Part shown: positions 25,050-33,722 of the stretch, in pieces
Layout of the letters: every line of letters begins with the position of its first letter
How positions within the stretch are numbered: the first letter of the stretch is position 1
NCBI GenBank assembly: GCA_002439805.1
Contig: DJPQ01000085.1
Span: 819 to 64,818 of the forward strand
Source: Bacteroidales bacterium UBA6408
GTDB taxonomy: Bacteria; Bacteroidota; Bacteroidia; Bacteroidales; UBA932
Reading direction: 5' to 3'
DNA: 64,000 bases
Made by a program: the position numbers and the translations under genes
The notes under the pieces: generated by a model
Database searches by the model: none
The model's input: only the letters and a program-made list of their open reading frames with translations
What the model was told of the DNA's origin: nothing

Positions 25050-26087
25050 GTGAGCACGACAGTCCTGAGAATACTCTTGGGACTGTTTTTCTGTGTCTCC
25101 GCCGTTCTGAAGCTCGTTTCGGTCGATGACTTTGAACTCTACATCTTTTCTTTCGGCTTCGCCGCCTTTGACCTTTGCTCGCTTGCAGCCCGTGCGGTGA
25201 TTATCGGTGAGATGATTCTCGGACTGGGGCTCATCAGCGGCTGGTGGCACAATTTCGTGAACTCCGTGACGGCTGCCCTTCTTGTCGGCTTTTCGGGTTT
25301 CCTCATTTGGCGGATGTCCGTCGGCGACGAGGGCTCCTGCCACTGTTTCGGGAGCCTTGTGGAGATGAACCCGGAGCAGTCTCTTCTGAAGAATGCCGTG
25401 GCCTTGGCCGTGCTTGCCTTTGCGTGGAGCCGCCCGACCGAACTGTTCGCGGCACGGCATGATGATACCTCAGGTGACAGAGTGCCCGAAGCAGGAGAGC
25501 CTTCAAGAACAGGGGCGCAGCGCTTTGCCGCCCGGCTGTACCGTCACAAGGGAACAGTTGCCGGAGTCATTTCGGCGGTCGCGGCTCTGGCGATTCTGAT
25601 AATCAATCCGCCCGACCTGTGGTTCCGCTGGACACGCGGCGAATCAGACGACCTGAATGTGAGCGAGTTCCGGCGGTATGCAGACAGTACGGGAGTAAGT
25701 TCCGGACGCAAGGTCGTCTGCTTCTATTCCATCAACTGCGAACACTGCCGACGCTGCGCCGCGAAAATGGCCGGCATCATCCGCCGCAACGCTATCCCCG
25801 AAGAATCTGTCTTCTGCTTCTTCATGCAGGAGTATGTCGATATGACGGAGGCGGTCTCAATCTTTTTCGACAACTACGGTGAAGGCCTGCATCTTCCTTA
25901 CCACTGGATATATCCTCTCCGGTTCATTCCCCTCACCAACGGCGCCATGCCTCTCGTCTGCCTTTTCGACGACGGTCGCCTCATAAAGGAATACGACCGC
26001 CTCACCATCGACGAAGCGGCCATATCTGAGTTTATTCTTCCTCCTCTAAAGGCATATTCTGCGAATACTTCCTCCATTTCCCGATGA
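25050..26087 (+). CDS. MauE/DoxX-like membrane protein with C-terminal thioredoxin-like domain
   Basis: About 345 residues. The N-terminal half has four membrane helices and the SCHCFGSL motif seen in MauE-type proteins; after a further helix near residues 165-185 the C-terminal part contains CEHCRRC, a possible redox pair in a thioredoxin-like setting. Such proteins handle disulfide electrons or thiol maturation in the envelope. I start at the GTG at 25050, just after the lipoprotein gene; an ATG at 24990 would overlap that gene by 47 bp. The 3' end overlaps the convergent rluD gene by 56 bp, so the last 18 residues are shared coding space. Confidence 0.75.
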   Translation: MSTTVLRILLGLFFCVSAVLKLVSVDDFELYIFSFGFAAFDLCSLAARAVIIGEMILGLGLISGWWHNFVNSVTAALLVGFSGFLIWRMSVGDEGSCHCFGSLVEMNPEQSLLKNAVALAVLAFAWSRPTELFAARHDDTSGDRVPEAGEPSRTGAQRFAARLYRHKGTVAGVISAVAALAILIINPPDLWFRWTRGESDDLNVSEFRRYADSTGVSSGRKVVCFYSINCEHCRRCAAKMAGIIRRNAIPEESVFCFFMQEYVDMTEAVSIFFDNYGEGLHLPYHWIYPLRFIPLTNGAMPLVCLFDDGRLIKEYDRLTIDEAAISEFILPPLKAYSANTSSISR

Positions 26088-27141
26088 GCTCCGCCATATC
26101 CCCGGGGATAGGGGAGTCGAAGCGCACGAGTTCTCCGGTGCGCGGATGGACGAATCCGAGGGTCTTGGCGTGAAGGGCCTGACGGGGGAGAATCCTGAAG
26201 CAGTTGCGGATGAACTGGGTATATTTCGCGTAAATCGTGCCCTTGCGGATTTCGGAGCCGCCGTAGCGTTCGTCATTGAAGAGCGGGTGACCGATGTAGT
26301 TCATGTGGACGCGAATCTGATGCGTACGTCCGGTTTCGAGAATGCACTCCACCACAGTCACAAAGCCGAAGCGTTCGATGACGCGGTAGTGCGTGACGGC
26401 GTGCTTGCCGTGGTCTCCGTCCGGAAAAACTCGGAACTTCATCCTGTCGGAAGGGTCGCGGCCGATGTTGCCGACAATGGTTCCCTCGTCCTCGCGGATG
26501 TTGCCCCATACGACGGCAACATACTTCCTTTCAATCGAATGCACGAAGAACTGCTTTGCGAGGTTCAGCTGCGCCTCATCGTTCTTTGCCACGACAAGCA
26601 GCCCGGAAGTGTCCTTGTCTATGCGGTGCACCAGTACCCCCATCCTTTCATCCTTTGCATCCGGCTCCTGCGAAAGCCCGAGATAGTAGGCGAGGGCGTT
26701 CACGAGTGTGCCGCTGAAATGCCCGTGACCCGGATGCACGACCATGCCGGCCGGCTTGTTAATCACCAGCACGTCATCGTCCTCATAAACGATGTCGAGC
26801 GGAATGTTCTCAGGAAGAATCTCCAGGCCGCGCCGCTGATAGGGCATCACGAACTGAATCACATCGCCCGGCTTCACTATGCAGTTCGCCTTCGCCACCT
26901 TGCCGTTCACCCTGATATATTCCGACTTTATCGCCAGCTGGATGCGGTGGCGGGAGGTGTATTCCATGTGCGAGGCGAGATACTTGTCGACGCGCAGGGG
27001 AGTCTGCCCCTTGTCGACGTCGAAGCGGTAGTGCTCGAACATTTCTTCCGAGGCTTCCGAACCGTCGGCGCCGTCGATGTCCGCCGCCGTCTCAGTGTCG
27101 TCGAGGAATTCCTCTCGTAGTTCGTCGTCAAATATGCTCAT
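26032..27141 (-). CDS. rluD: RluA/RluD-family pseudouridine synthase
   Basis: A 369-residue enzyme that isomerises uridines in 23S rRNA (RluD makes the helix 69 sites). An acidic N-terminal tail of about 40 residues is followed by an S4 RNA-binding domain (RVDKYLASHMEYTSRHRIQ) and the catalytic domain with HRIDKDTSGLLV, whose Asp is the nucleophile, and later GRTHQIRVHM. Length is slightly above the norm because of the acidic extension. It overlaps the convergent MauE-like gene at its 3' end and lies behind a PASTA gene on the same strand. Confidence 0.93.
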   Translation of the reverse strand: MSIFDDELREEFLDDTETAADIDGADGSEASEEMFEHYRFDVDKGQTPLRVDKYLASHMEYTSRHRIQLAIKSEYIRVNGKVAKANCIVKPGDVIQFVMPYQRRGLEILPENIPLDIVYEDDDVLVINKPAGMVVHPGHGHFSGTLVNALAYYLGLSQEPDAKDERMGVLVHRIDKDTSGLLVVAKNDEAQLNLAKQFFVHSIERKYVAVVWGNIREDEGTIVGNIGRDPSDRMKFRVFPDGDHGKHAVTHYRVIERFGFVTVVECILETGRTHQIRVHMNYIGHPLFNDERYGGSEIRKGTIYAKYTQFIRNCFRILPRQALHAKTLGFVHPRTGELVRFDSPIPGDMAELIGKWRKYSQNMPLEEEE

Positions 27142-27196
27142 ATATGGTTGGTTGTCAAATGACTGCGTCGGAACTGGTCCCCGCCGGCAGGTTATG

Positions 27197-27988
27197 TTAA
27201 AACTTGATAGGCTTCTTCGCGAGGTCGGTCGTGAGATATATGGAGACGTCGCTTCCCATTGGCAGCGGCTGTTCCGAAGGTTCCGGCGTCATCCTCCAGA
27301 CAAAGGCCTTCGTGCTGTCCTCGTAGGTCTGGACGGTCTTGTCATAGACGACTTTCCTGACATTGAGGGAGTTTTCCTGAATCATGTCCACGGCGCTCAT
27401 CATCTTCAGACCGCGGACATCCGGAACGCTCGTCATGTTGTCGTCGGAATTGAGCCCCACTACGAGGTCGATTACCGACTCGCTCTCAATAGGAGTCCCT
27501 GGTTCTATCTCTATGTTTCCGTGCATCTGCCGGAGCACGTTGTTCGTGGCAATGTCGCTGACATACATGAGTTTTCCGAGGAGAAGCCCCCGTGTTCCGA
27601 GTTCTGCCTTGGCCTGTCTCATCGAGTAGCCGACGAGATTGGGCATGCTGACTTTCTTCGGGGTCACCGCGTTGATTGTCAGCGCGATGCGGCGGCCTTT
27701 CTTGACCTTTGCCCCCGGTGCGGGATTCTGTTTATAGACAAATCCCCTCCCGAGTCTCTTTACATAGACGGAATCGACCACCTCCGTCCTCATTCCGGCC
27801 TGATGCGCCTCGAACTCCGCGTCCTTGACCTTCATTGCAGTGAGGTCCGGCACCGTGAGCTCCTTGTTGTGCCCTGTAATCAGGTTCAGTCCTATCGCCG
27901 CCCCGCCGACGAGCACGGCGAGCACCACAGCCGCTCCAAGCAGGTTCTTTACAATCCAGTTTCCGAAGAATGACCTTATCTTTCCCAT
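27197..27988 (-). CDS. Membrane-anchored PASTA-domain protein
   Basis: A 263-residue protein with an N-terminal membrane helix (about residues 16-36) and three consecutive PASTA-like repeats outside, starting near VPDLTAMKVKDAEF, MPNLVGYSMRQAKAEL and VPDVRGLKMMSAVDMI. PASTA modules bind muropeptide or beta-lactam-like ligands in kinases and PBPs, but no kinase domain is attached here. Such stand-alone proteins are common next to rluD in Bacteroidota. The precise role is unknown. Confidence 0.88.
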   Translation of the reverse strand: MGKIRSFFGNWIVKNLLGAAVVLAVLVGGAAIGLNLITGHNKELTVPDLTAMKVKDAEFEAHQAGMRTEVVDSVYVKRLGRGFVYKQNPAPGAKVKKGRRIALTINAVTPKKVSMPNLVGYSMRQAKAELGTRGLLLGKLMYVSDIATNNVLRQMHGNIEIEPGTPIESESVIDLVVGLNSDDNMTSVPDVRGLKMMSAVDMIQENSLNVRKVVYDKTVQTYEDSTKAFVWRMTPEPSEQPLPMGSDVSIYLTTDLAKKPIKF

Positions 27989-28045
27989 AATATCAAATGT
28001 TCCTTAGTATGCTCCCTCCGAGTTCCGTCCGTCCCTTTCCGTCCG

Positions 28046-28744
28046 TCAGAACAGCCGCGCTCCCTGAAATATCACCCTGAAAAGTCCCTCGCTCAGCAGC
28101 GCGAGGCCGAGAATCGCGATGACTGCTCCGGTGATGCGGTTTATCCAGATCAGGGTGCGCATCTTCACGTATTTCCTGAAATGGCTTACAAGCCAGCTGA
28201 AGAAAAACCAGTAGAAAATGGTTCCTCCGGAGACGGCGAGGATAATAGGCGCGGCGGTCCAGTCCTGGCTGTGCGTAGTGTCGATGCCGAAGACCGTGAA
28301 CAGGGCGAAGAGCACGAGTATTCCTCCGGGATTCGCGAGTCCCATCAGCAGCGCCTTTATGAAGTCATTGACAGTCACGCGGTTGTTCTTGCTCGCGAGT
28401 TTGGTGATTCGTTCGTTCCCCTTGCTCAGCCGCGCCTCCCGTTCTATAGGGTTTGTGAAAATCATTATGACTCCTATGATTGCCACGGTGATTCCGCCTG
28501 CCACGAGCAGAAGTTCTCTGTGCCTGTCCATGAACTCCTGCGCGTAGGCGAGGGCGAAGATGGAGATGCAGGCAAAGACAGTGTCGACGATTGACGCGCC
28601 GAGACCGGTGATGAATCCTGCCTTGTGCCCCTTGCTGAGGCTCTGCTGGATGACATAGACGGCAATCGGCCCGATTGGAGCCGAGGCGCACAGGCCGATG
28701 CAGAATCCCTTTATTATGTTCAACAGCTGAAGATCCAGTTGCAT
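28046..28744 (-). CDS. LysE-family exporter
   Basis: A 232-residue inner-membrane protein with six hydrophobic segments. The N-terminal IGLCASAPIGPIAVYVIQQSL block and the LANPGGILVLFALF block fit the LysE/RhtB superfamily, which exports amino acids. The central charged loop (REARLSKGNERITKLASKNN) is typical for the Bacteroidota branch. The substrate is unknown. It probably heads a minus-strand unit with the PASTA and rluD genes. Confidence 0.85.
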   Translation of the reverse strand: MQLDLQLLNIIKGFCIGLCASAPIGPIAVYVIQQSLSKGHKAGFITGLGASIVDTVFACISIFALAYAQEFMDRHRELLLVAGGITVAIIGVIMIFTNPIEREARLSKGNERITKLASKNNRVTVNDFIKALLMGLANPGGILVLFALFTVFGIDTTHSQDWTAAPIILAVSGGTIFYWFFFSWLVSHFRKYVKMRTLIWINRITGAVIAILGLALLSEGLFRVIFQGARLF

Positions 28745-28834
28745 ATTTTTCCTATTATGTTTGCATTGCCGGAGTTATGCAGACACCGTCTTTCCGGAAA
28801 TATTTTTATCCTGCTCAGGCATCGCATAATCGTG

Positions 28835-28842
28835 CAAAGATA
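28835..28842 (-). promoter_or_regulatory. Candidate -7 box for the LysE unit
   Basis: TATCTTTG on the minus strand, 91 nt upstream of the LysE start. No clear -33 element. Confidence 0.4.
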
Positions 28843-28855
28843 GCAATTTTATTTA

Positions 28856-28863
28856 TAACTTTG
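28856..28863 (+). promoter_or_regulatory. Candidate -7 box for lnt
   Basis: TAACTTTG, 69 nt before the lnt start and 14 bp from the opposing LysE box. The two would compete for polymerase. No clear -33 element. Confidence 0.45.
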
Positions 28864-28931
28864 CGCCGTCTCACCATGCACGGCGGACATTCTGTCCGAG
28901 ACTGGAGTGAGCCAAAACATTGACGGGTAAT

Positions 28932-30644
28932 ATGAGACTGAAGATTTCGCGTGAAACGCTGATGATATGGGGACTGATTTTGCTGTTCTCGGTGATGATG
29001 TCCATGCCTTTTCTGCTGCCGCATTGCAGCTGGATGGCACTTGTGGGATTCGTGCCGCTTCTATGCGCAGAGAGGCTGCTGACACTGACGGGGCGCCGTC
29101 ATGTCTGGCTTTATCTCTATGCCGCATTTGTGCTCTGGAACGCCTTCACGACTTTCTGGGTGTGCAACGCGACCGTGGGCGGGGGAATCGCCGCAGTGCT
29201 GCTGAACTCGCTTCAGATGCTGGTCGTTTTTCTGCTTTTTCGGGGTTCGCGCAGGGTCTTCCGGGGTGTGCTGCCCTACATTTTCCTCGCGGCCGCGTGG
29301 ATAGCATGGGAAAAGGCATATTTCGGATGGGACATTTCCTGGCCGTGGCTGGTTCTCGGCAACGCATTCGCGAGGACACCGGCTCTCGTCCAGTGGTACG
29401 ACGTCACGGGAACTCTCGGCGGTTCGCTCTGGGTCTGGGCCTGCAACCTCGGAGTCTTCGGACTTCTTGTCCGGCTTTCCGACGGGGAATGGTTCGGCCG
29501 CAGGCTGGCTGACGGAAGCTGGCGAGGCTTCTCCCCTAAGGCCCGTGTCGTCTATTCGCTCAGTCTCGTCATTGTCTTCCTCGGCCCAGTGGCATGGTCG
29601 CTCAGCAAGTGGTTCTCTTCCGCCTGCGAGCCGTCCGAAACCATCGACGTGCTGGTGGCGCAGCCGAACATCGACCCCTACCACAAGTTCGAGGCGATGA
29701 CGCAGACCCGGCAGAATGACCTGCTGGAGGAACTGATAACGCCGGAACTGATTGATTACAGGCGCTCTTTTGAGAGCGATTCTCTGTGGTGCGGGGATGC
29801 CTCCGTGCCCGGACTTCTCGTGCTCGCCCCCGAGACATTCACCTCTGACGTGACGACGAACTTTCTTGGAGCAAGCCCTACGCTTAACAGGTTCAAGAAT
29901 CTGCTCGGGGACTATCCCGGCGTGAATATGCTTCTAGGGGCATCGACCTACACCCGCATCGAGTCCGCTGCACGCCCGTCACTGACCTCGCGGCAGATTA
30001 CCGACGGCCTCTGGTATGAGTCGCACAATTCCGCCCTGATGATTGACGGCAGCGGCCGCGACGAGATTTTCCACAAGACCAAGCTGGTCGTCGCGGTGGA
30101 GAAGCTTCCCTATCCTGTTGTCTTCGACCCGATTGACCGGGCGCTCGGCGGCGTGATGGGACGCTGCATAGGGCAGGACGAGATTTCGCTTCTGCATTTC
30201 CGCGCGGCTGACAGGAGCGGAACCGTTTATGACGTGCCTCTCGGGTGCGCAGTCTGCTATGAATCTGTCTATGGGGACTATTGCCGAGGATATGTGCTCA
30301 AGGGTGCCCGTGCCCTGACTATCATTACCAACGACGCATGGTGGGGCGACACTCCGGGCTACCGTCAGCATCTGAGCTATGCGTCTCTCCGCGCCATAGA
30401 GACCCGCCGCGCCATCGCCCGCTGCGGCAACACCGGCATTTCAGGCCTTATCGACAGCCGTGGCCGCATAGTGGAGCAGGGACCGTGGTGGCGGCCGGCC
30501 ACCCTCCGTTTCCAACTTCCCCTGAGCGACGACCTCACCTTCTTCGTCACCCACGGTGACATCACCGGCCGCCTCTGCACCTTCACCTTCCTCCTTCTCC
30601 TCGCCGCCGCCCTTGTCAAGATTGTAACAAGGCTATCACATTAG
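28932..30644 (+). CDS. lnt: Apolipoprotein N-acyltransferase
   Basis: A 570-residue inner-membrane enzyme that adds the third acyl chain to lipoproteins. The N-terminal part has about eight membrane helices (including WVCNATVGGGIAAVLL and EKAYFGWDISWPWLVLG); the periplasmic nitrilase-like domain holds the Glu-Lys-Cys triad in LAPETF (Glu301), HKTKLV (Lys384) and AVCYESVYGDY (Cys442). The ATG at 28932 is preferred over a TTG at 28920. Intact triad and length support activity, in line with the many lipoproteins in this window. Confidence 0.93.
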   Translation: MRLKISRETLMIWGLILLFSVMMSMPFLLPHCSWMALVGFVPLLCAERLLTLTGRRHVWLYLYAAFVLWNAFTTFWVCNATVGGGIAAVLLNSLQMLVVFLLFRGSRRVFRGVLPYIFLAAAWIAWEKAYFGWDISWPWLVLGNAFARTPALVQWYDVTGTLGGSLWVWACNLGVFGLLVRLSDGEWFGRRLADGSWRGFSPKARVVYSLSLVIVFLGPVAWSLSKWFSSACEPSETIDVLVAQPNIDPYHKFEAMTQTRQNDLLEELITPELIDYRRSFESDSLWCGDASVPGLLVLAPETFTSDVTTNFLGASPTLNRFKNLLGDYPGVNMLLGASTYTRIESAARPSLTSRQITDGLWYESHNSALMIDGSGRDEIFHKTKLVVAVEKLPYPVVFDPIDRALGGVMGRCIGQDEISLLHFRAADRSGTVYDVPLGCAVCYESVYGDYCRGYVLKGARALTIITNDAWWGDTPGYRQHLSYASLRAIETRRAIARCGNTGISGLIDSRGRIVEQGPWWRPATLRFQLPLSDDLTFFVTHGDITGRLCTFTFLLLLAAALVKIVTRLSH

Positions 30645-30719
30645 ATTTAACATCTGTTGCTTAGTTGTCAAGGAATTCTTTACAACTGAAGGTGCAAGAC
30701 TGTTAACAATATTCATGTG

Positions 30720-30758
30720 GACAAGGCGCATCAGCGCCGTGCGTAGCGCAACGAAACG
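30720..30758 (+). repeat. Small hairpin repeat with ATCA loop, copy B
   Basis: Partner of 11525-11563 (32 of 39 identical). The core hairpin is GGCGC-ATCA-GCGCC. It is downstream of lnt and followed by a CCCCT-ACAA-AGGGG hairpin near 30795. Confidence 0.6.
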
Positions 30759-30842
30759 TGGCAATGTGGGATGGCGTTCCACGAAGCACGACTTCCCCTA
30801 CAAAGGGGACGGGAGGGGTGTATGTAAAGCGGGAGGGGGATT

Positions 30843-31106
30843 TTAAAAGAGGGTCGGCTGGTTTTCGTCGAGGACGCTGAGGACGCGGAGCATGACGGAT
30901 TCGCGGATGAGGGCGGAGCGGGAGCGGACCTTGAACTTGGTGCTGTAGAGGCGTATGGCGGCGAGCTCGGAGTCGTTCAGATAGATGACCTGACGATGTT
31001 TCCTTGCGGGCGCAGCCGGACGGAGAGAGGGCTGAGTGCCTGGCTTTGCCTTTCCGTTGCCGCTGCTGCTTCCTTTTTTAGCCTTTTTTGCCATGTCTTT
31101 CTGCAT
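30843..31106 (-). CDS. Small ribbon-helix-helix-like protein
   Basis: About 87 residues. A Lys/Gly/Ser-rich N-terminal tail precedes HRQVIYLNDSELAAIRLY, then KFKVRSRSALIRESVMLRVL, a strand-helix-helix pattern like ribbon-helix-helix DNA-binding proteins, ending DENQPTLF. Similar short proteins are widespread in Bacteroidales with no known role. I chose the ATG at 31106: the upstream extension would start at a TTG and would cover a -7-like box (31124-31131). Confidence 0.65.
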   Translation of the reverse strand: MQKDMAKKAKKGSSSGNGKAKPGTQPSLRPAAPARKHRQVIYLNDSELAAIRLYSTKFKVRSRSALIRESVMLRVLSVLDENQPTLF

Positions 31107-31123
31107 TTTAGCATAGTGAGCGC

Positions 31124-31131
31124 CAAATTTA
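31124..31131 (-). promoter_or_regulatory. Candidate -7 box for the ribbon-helix-helix gene
   Basis: TAAATTTG on the minus strand, 17 nt before the chosen ATG. It supports the shorter start for that gene. Confidence 0.45.
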
Positions 31132-31164
31132 GCCAAAAATTATCGCATTATGAAAATTTTGCGC

Positions 31165-31172
31165 TACATTTG
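31165..31172 (+). promoter_or_regulatory. Candidate -7 box for the porin-like gene
   Basis: TACATTTG, 72 nt before the start at 31245; divergent from the box at 31124. No clear -33 element. Confidence 0.45.
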
Positions 31173-31244
31173 CACCCGATGTCGCCGAAACTGCGGCGAC
31201 GTCGTTGTGAAAACGGATTTGTACATACAAAATTGAAGAATATC

Positions 31245-31811
31245 ATGAAAAAGTTTATTTTGACTGCGGCACTGACAGTTTTCGTCGCAGCTGCTGTAGT
31301 CGCGCAGCCACGCGCAATCGGAGGCCGTCTCGGCTATGGTATCGAGTTCTCCTACCAGCACTCGGTAGGTTCGTCCAACATGATTCAGGCGGAGCTTTCA
31401 TTTCCGGGCTTTGTCGGCGGAATAGGTGCGGCCGCAACATATGACTGGATTTTTCCTATCACCTCATGGACCGAAAGGGGCGAATGGAACTGGTATGCCG
31501 GCGTCGGAGCCGGACTCGGGTTCGGCTGGCCGAATGTTGACAAGGCAACGATTGGAGGAGTGACCTCCCGGGTAAGTTCCAACTGGTTCAACATCGGCGT
31601 CGCCGGACGAATCGGCGTGGAGTACAATTTCTGGTTTCCGCTTCAGCTCTCGTTTGACTGGCGTCCGCTTTTCGGCCCGTCAATTTCCTGGACGAACTCT
31701 TCTGTCAAGGGCGGCGGATATGACCAGTCCTCACATGAGACTTCGGCAGGATTTTATGCCGGGGGACTCTATGCCGGAGCCATCTGCCTCGGAGTCCGCT
31801 ACAAATTCTAG
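31245..31811 (+). CDS. Small outer-membrane beta-barrel protein
   Basis: A 188-residue protein. MKKFILTAALTVFVAAAVVA is a signal peptide; the mature part alternates hydrophobic and polar residues with many Gly and aromatic positions and ends in the typical outer-membrane motif GVRYKF. This suggests an 8-strand barrel of the porin/OmpA-like membrane family. No ligand or enzyme motif is visible. A structured repeat begins 2 nt after the stop codon. Confidence 0.7.
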   Translation: MKKFILTAALTVFVAAAVVAQPRAIGGRLGYGIEFSYQHSVGSSNMIQAELSFPGFVGGIGAAATYDWIFPITSWTERGEWNWYAGVGAGLGFGWPNVDKATIGGVTSRVSSNWFNIGVAGRIGVEYNFWFPLQLSFDWRPLFGPSISWTNSSVKGGGYDQSSHETSAGFYAGGLYAGAICLGVRYKF

Positions 31812-31813
31812 TC

Positions 31814-31932
31814 GGGGCGAAGAAAAAGCGGCCTGCGGCGTTGCATGTGAATTTCAAATCCTCACAACCATCAGGTTGCTCCGGTGTTGAAATCCCCGGT
31901 GCGCCTTGCATCCCATCTTTTTCTTCATCCCC
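31814..31932 (+). repeat. Nested-hairpin 3' repeat element, copy 2
   Basis: 3' of the porin-like gene. Base stem GGGGCGAAGAAAAAG/CTTTTTCTTCATCCCC; ATTTCAA (31851-31857) pairs with TTGAAAT (31887-31893); tip CAACC-ATCA-GGTTG. The stem above GCG is only 3 bp here (GCA/TGC), and CTGCGG reads CTCCGG. Confidence 0.85.
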
Positions 31933-31965
31933 TCTTTCTTAAGATTATCCTTTTGGAATGCTTCT

Positions 31966-31997
31966 AAAGCGGCAGCAATTTGTGCTGCCGCTTTTTT
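31966..31997. terminator. Bidirectional terminator
   Basis: A perfect 12-bp stem AAAGCGGCAGCA/TGCTGCCGCTTT around ATTTG, followed by T residues, 3 nt from the end of the convergent HTH gene. It also serves the plus strand behind repeat copy 2. Confidence 0.88.
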
Positions 31998-32000
31998 AGA

Positions 32001-32316
32001 TTACCAAAGCGTCACGCGCCCGTATCTGCCCATGTCGAATGCCGCTGAAATATCCATCGCCTTAAATACTTTTGCGATGGTGACGAATGTGAGATTGTGC
32101 CCGTTTTCAATCCTTGAGACTTGTGCCCGCTTCACTCCTATCAGTTCGCCTAACTGTTCTTGAGTCAGATTTTTGGACTGTCGTGCCCGCCGTATCGCTT
32201 CTCCCATAAGAAATGAATTCATTTTCCTCTTCATAAGCATCCCGGTCTGAAGTCCCCTTGATGCCGATGACCCTGTCGAGGGCTTCATCTTCTGTGTAAA
32301 ACTTAGTCTTTTTCAT
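32001..32316 (-). pseudogene. HTH (XRE/HigA-like) regulator, frameshifted
   Basis: Two overlapping minus-strand frames together give one typical protein of about 104 residues. From the ATG at 32316 the first frame reads MKKTKFYTEDEALDRVIGIK through DRDAYEEE; the second continues MNSFLMGEAIRRARQSKNLT and has the HTH block LTQEQLGELIGVKRAQVSRIE. Removing one A from the run of four (plus-strand TTTT, 32222-32225) restores the frame. The family is the antitoxin-like XRE group usually paired with a RelE/HigB toxin; no toxin gene is present next to it. It is either a decayed gene or an assembly indel. Confidence 0.8.
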
Positions 32317-32330
32317 TTTGTGCCTGCCTT

Positions 32331-32364
32331 TTTGTGTATAGTCTGGGCTAAAATTGTATATTTG
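32331..32364 (+). promoter_or_regulatory. Candidate promoter of the methyltransferase gene
   Basis: TTTG (32331-32334) and TATATTTG (32357-32364) with a 22-bp spacer, slightly long. It would give a leader of about 115 nt before the methyltransferase start. Confidence 0.5.
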
Positions 32365-32487
32365 TACGCAAGAATCATGCAGTGGGCTATATGACTTGAT
32401 TGTAAACGGGAGACGGGCGGTAGATAATTCAAATTTTACAGAAATGGAGCGGCAACTTGTCCCTCCCACCGACAATAATATTAGGAA

Positions 32488-33713
32488 ATGAGCGATAAAA
32501 GAAGGACTTATATAACTTTGTTCAGCAGTGCTGGAGTCGGCTGTTATGGCTTCAAATTAAATGGTTTTGAGTGCATTGCGACAAACGAATTGCTGGATGC
32601 AAGAATGGCTGTGCAGAAGGCCAATCATAAGTGTAAATATGAATCCGGCTACATCGGCGGTGACATTGCGGCTGAAGATACCCATAAAAGACTCTTTAAT
32701 GAAATTGATATGTGGAAAGAAAAAGAGGGTATTTCTCAGGTAGATGTTGTCTTTGCAACTCCTCCTTGTCAAGGTATGTCAACAGCCAATTATAAGAAGG
32801 CTGATAATGAGCAAGTAAGAAACTCATTGGTAGTGCAGGCAGTTAAGCTCATTTCCCTGATTCAGCCGAAAATATTTATCTTTGAGAATGTGCGTGCATT
32901 TATGAATACGGTTATTTCTATGTATATGAAAGCGGTGTGGTATTCCGGAGGTAAAGGGCAAGGCCTTAATGAGTTCCGTAGAGAGATGCTGGAGGATACA
33001 AGAATTTCCATTTTCTCGGATTACCCGGATCCGAAAGTCTGTCATATTGATGGAATCAGTCTTCGCGGTGGCGTATGTGCTTTTCTGTGGGATGCTGTTC
33101 ATAACGGAAAATGTAAATTTATCAGCCACATAAATGAAAAGGTTTACGAGAGCACTAGGTTCCTAAAGACTGACGGAGAGGGCATCTTAATCAGGTATTC
33201 GCAGGGCCTTGGCATCCTTAGGAAAGTAAAGGAAAAGAGGGAGGATGTGTTCAGTGATTGTGTGTCAAGGAGAGATCCGTTTGGACTTGGTGATGTTTTT
33301 GACACTTATATGCCCAAGCCAACATCGGAATGTACAATCAAACTATATTGTGTAAAAAAGAGGATTGGGTTGTGGCGAAGGCGAGTCCCGGGGAGGACAC
33401 ATTGCCACATTCGGTCATTAGTGCGCCAGTCTTATCTGAACCCAATTCAGTCTGTACGAACGGCTTGCTTGTAGTCAAGGCATTTGATTCCAAAAGAGAG
33501 GCTCTAAATCTCATCGACTATATGCATACAAGTTTTTTCAGATTTATGATGCTGCTGGCAAAGAATGGACATAATCTGACCAATAATGTCTATCGGTATG
33601 TGCCGGTGGTCGATTTGTCCAGAAAATGGACTGATGCAGAACTTTTCGAAAGATATGGTATCACCGAGCCGGAGCAGGATTTTATAAGGAGTGTAATCAA
33701 AGACATCCATTAG
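32488..33713 (+). pseudogene. Chimeric, frameshifted DNA methyltransferase (C5-cytosine N-terminus, Eco57I-like C-terminus)
   Basis: Residues 1-140 read as a C5-cytosine methyltransferase: SAM motif TLFSSAGVGCYGFKLNGFEC, catalytic ATPPCQGMS (Cys94) and IFIFENVRAF. From about residue 145 (position 32920) the sequence instead resembles the C-terminal half of Eco57I-type adenine methylase/restriction proteins (WYSGGKG, RREMLEDTRIS, GGVCAFLWDAVHNGKC, SRRDPFGL). The frame then shifts at a run of six A (33354-33359) and continues in another frame to 33713 (HTSFFRFMMLLAKNGHN, YRYVPVVDLSRKWTDAELF). The C5 target-recognition domain and motifs IX/X are missing. The region is visibly AT-richer than its neighbours, suggesting transfer. 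It is probably a rearranged remnant of a restriction-modification system. Confidence 0.75.
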
Positions 33714-33722
33714 TGGAATTGT

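Noticed and set aside
31906..32163. 85-codon plus-strand open frame
   Set aside because: Antisense to the HTH gene and running through a terminator hairpin.
32001..32288. Complete 95-residue HTH gene
   Set aside because: The first 17 or so residues (GTSASRGLQTG-like) are out of frame; the true N-terminus is in the neighbouring frame, so it is a frameshifted gene.
33330..33713. Separate 127-codon gene after the methyltransferase
   Set aside because: Its sequence continues the Eco57I-like C-terminus of the preceding frame across a poly-A run, so I treat it as part of one broken gene.
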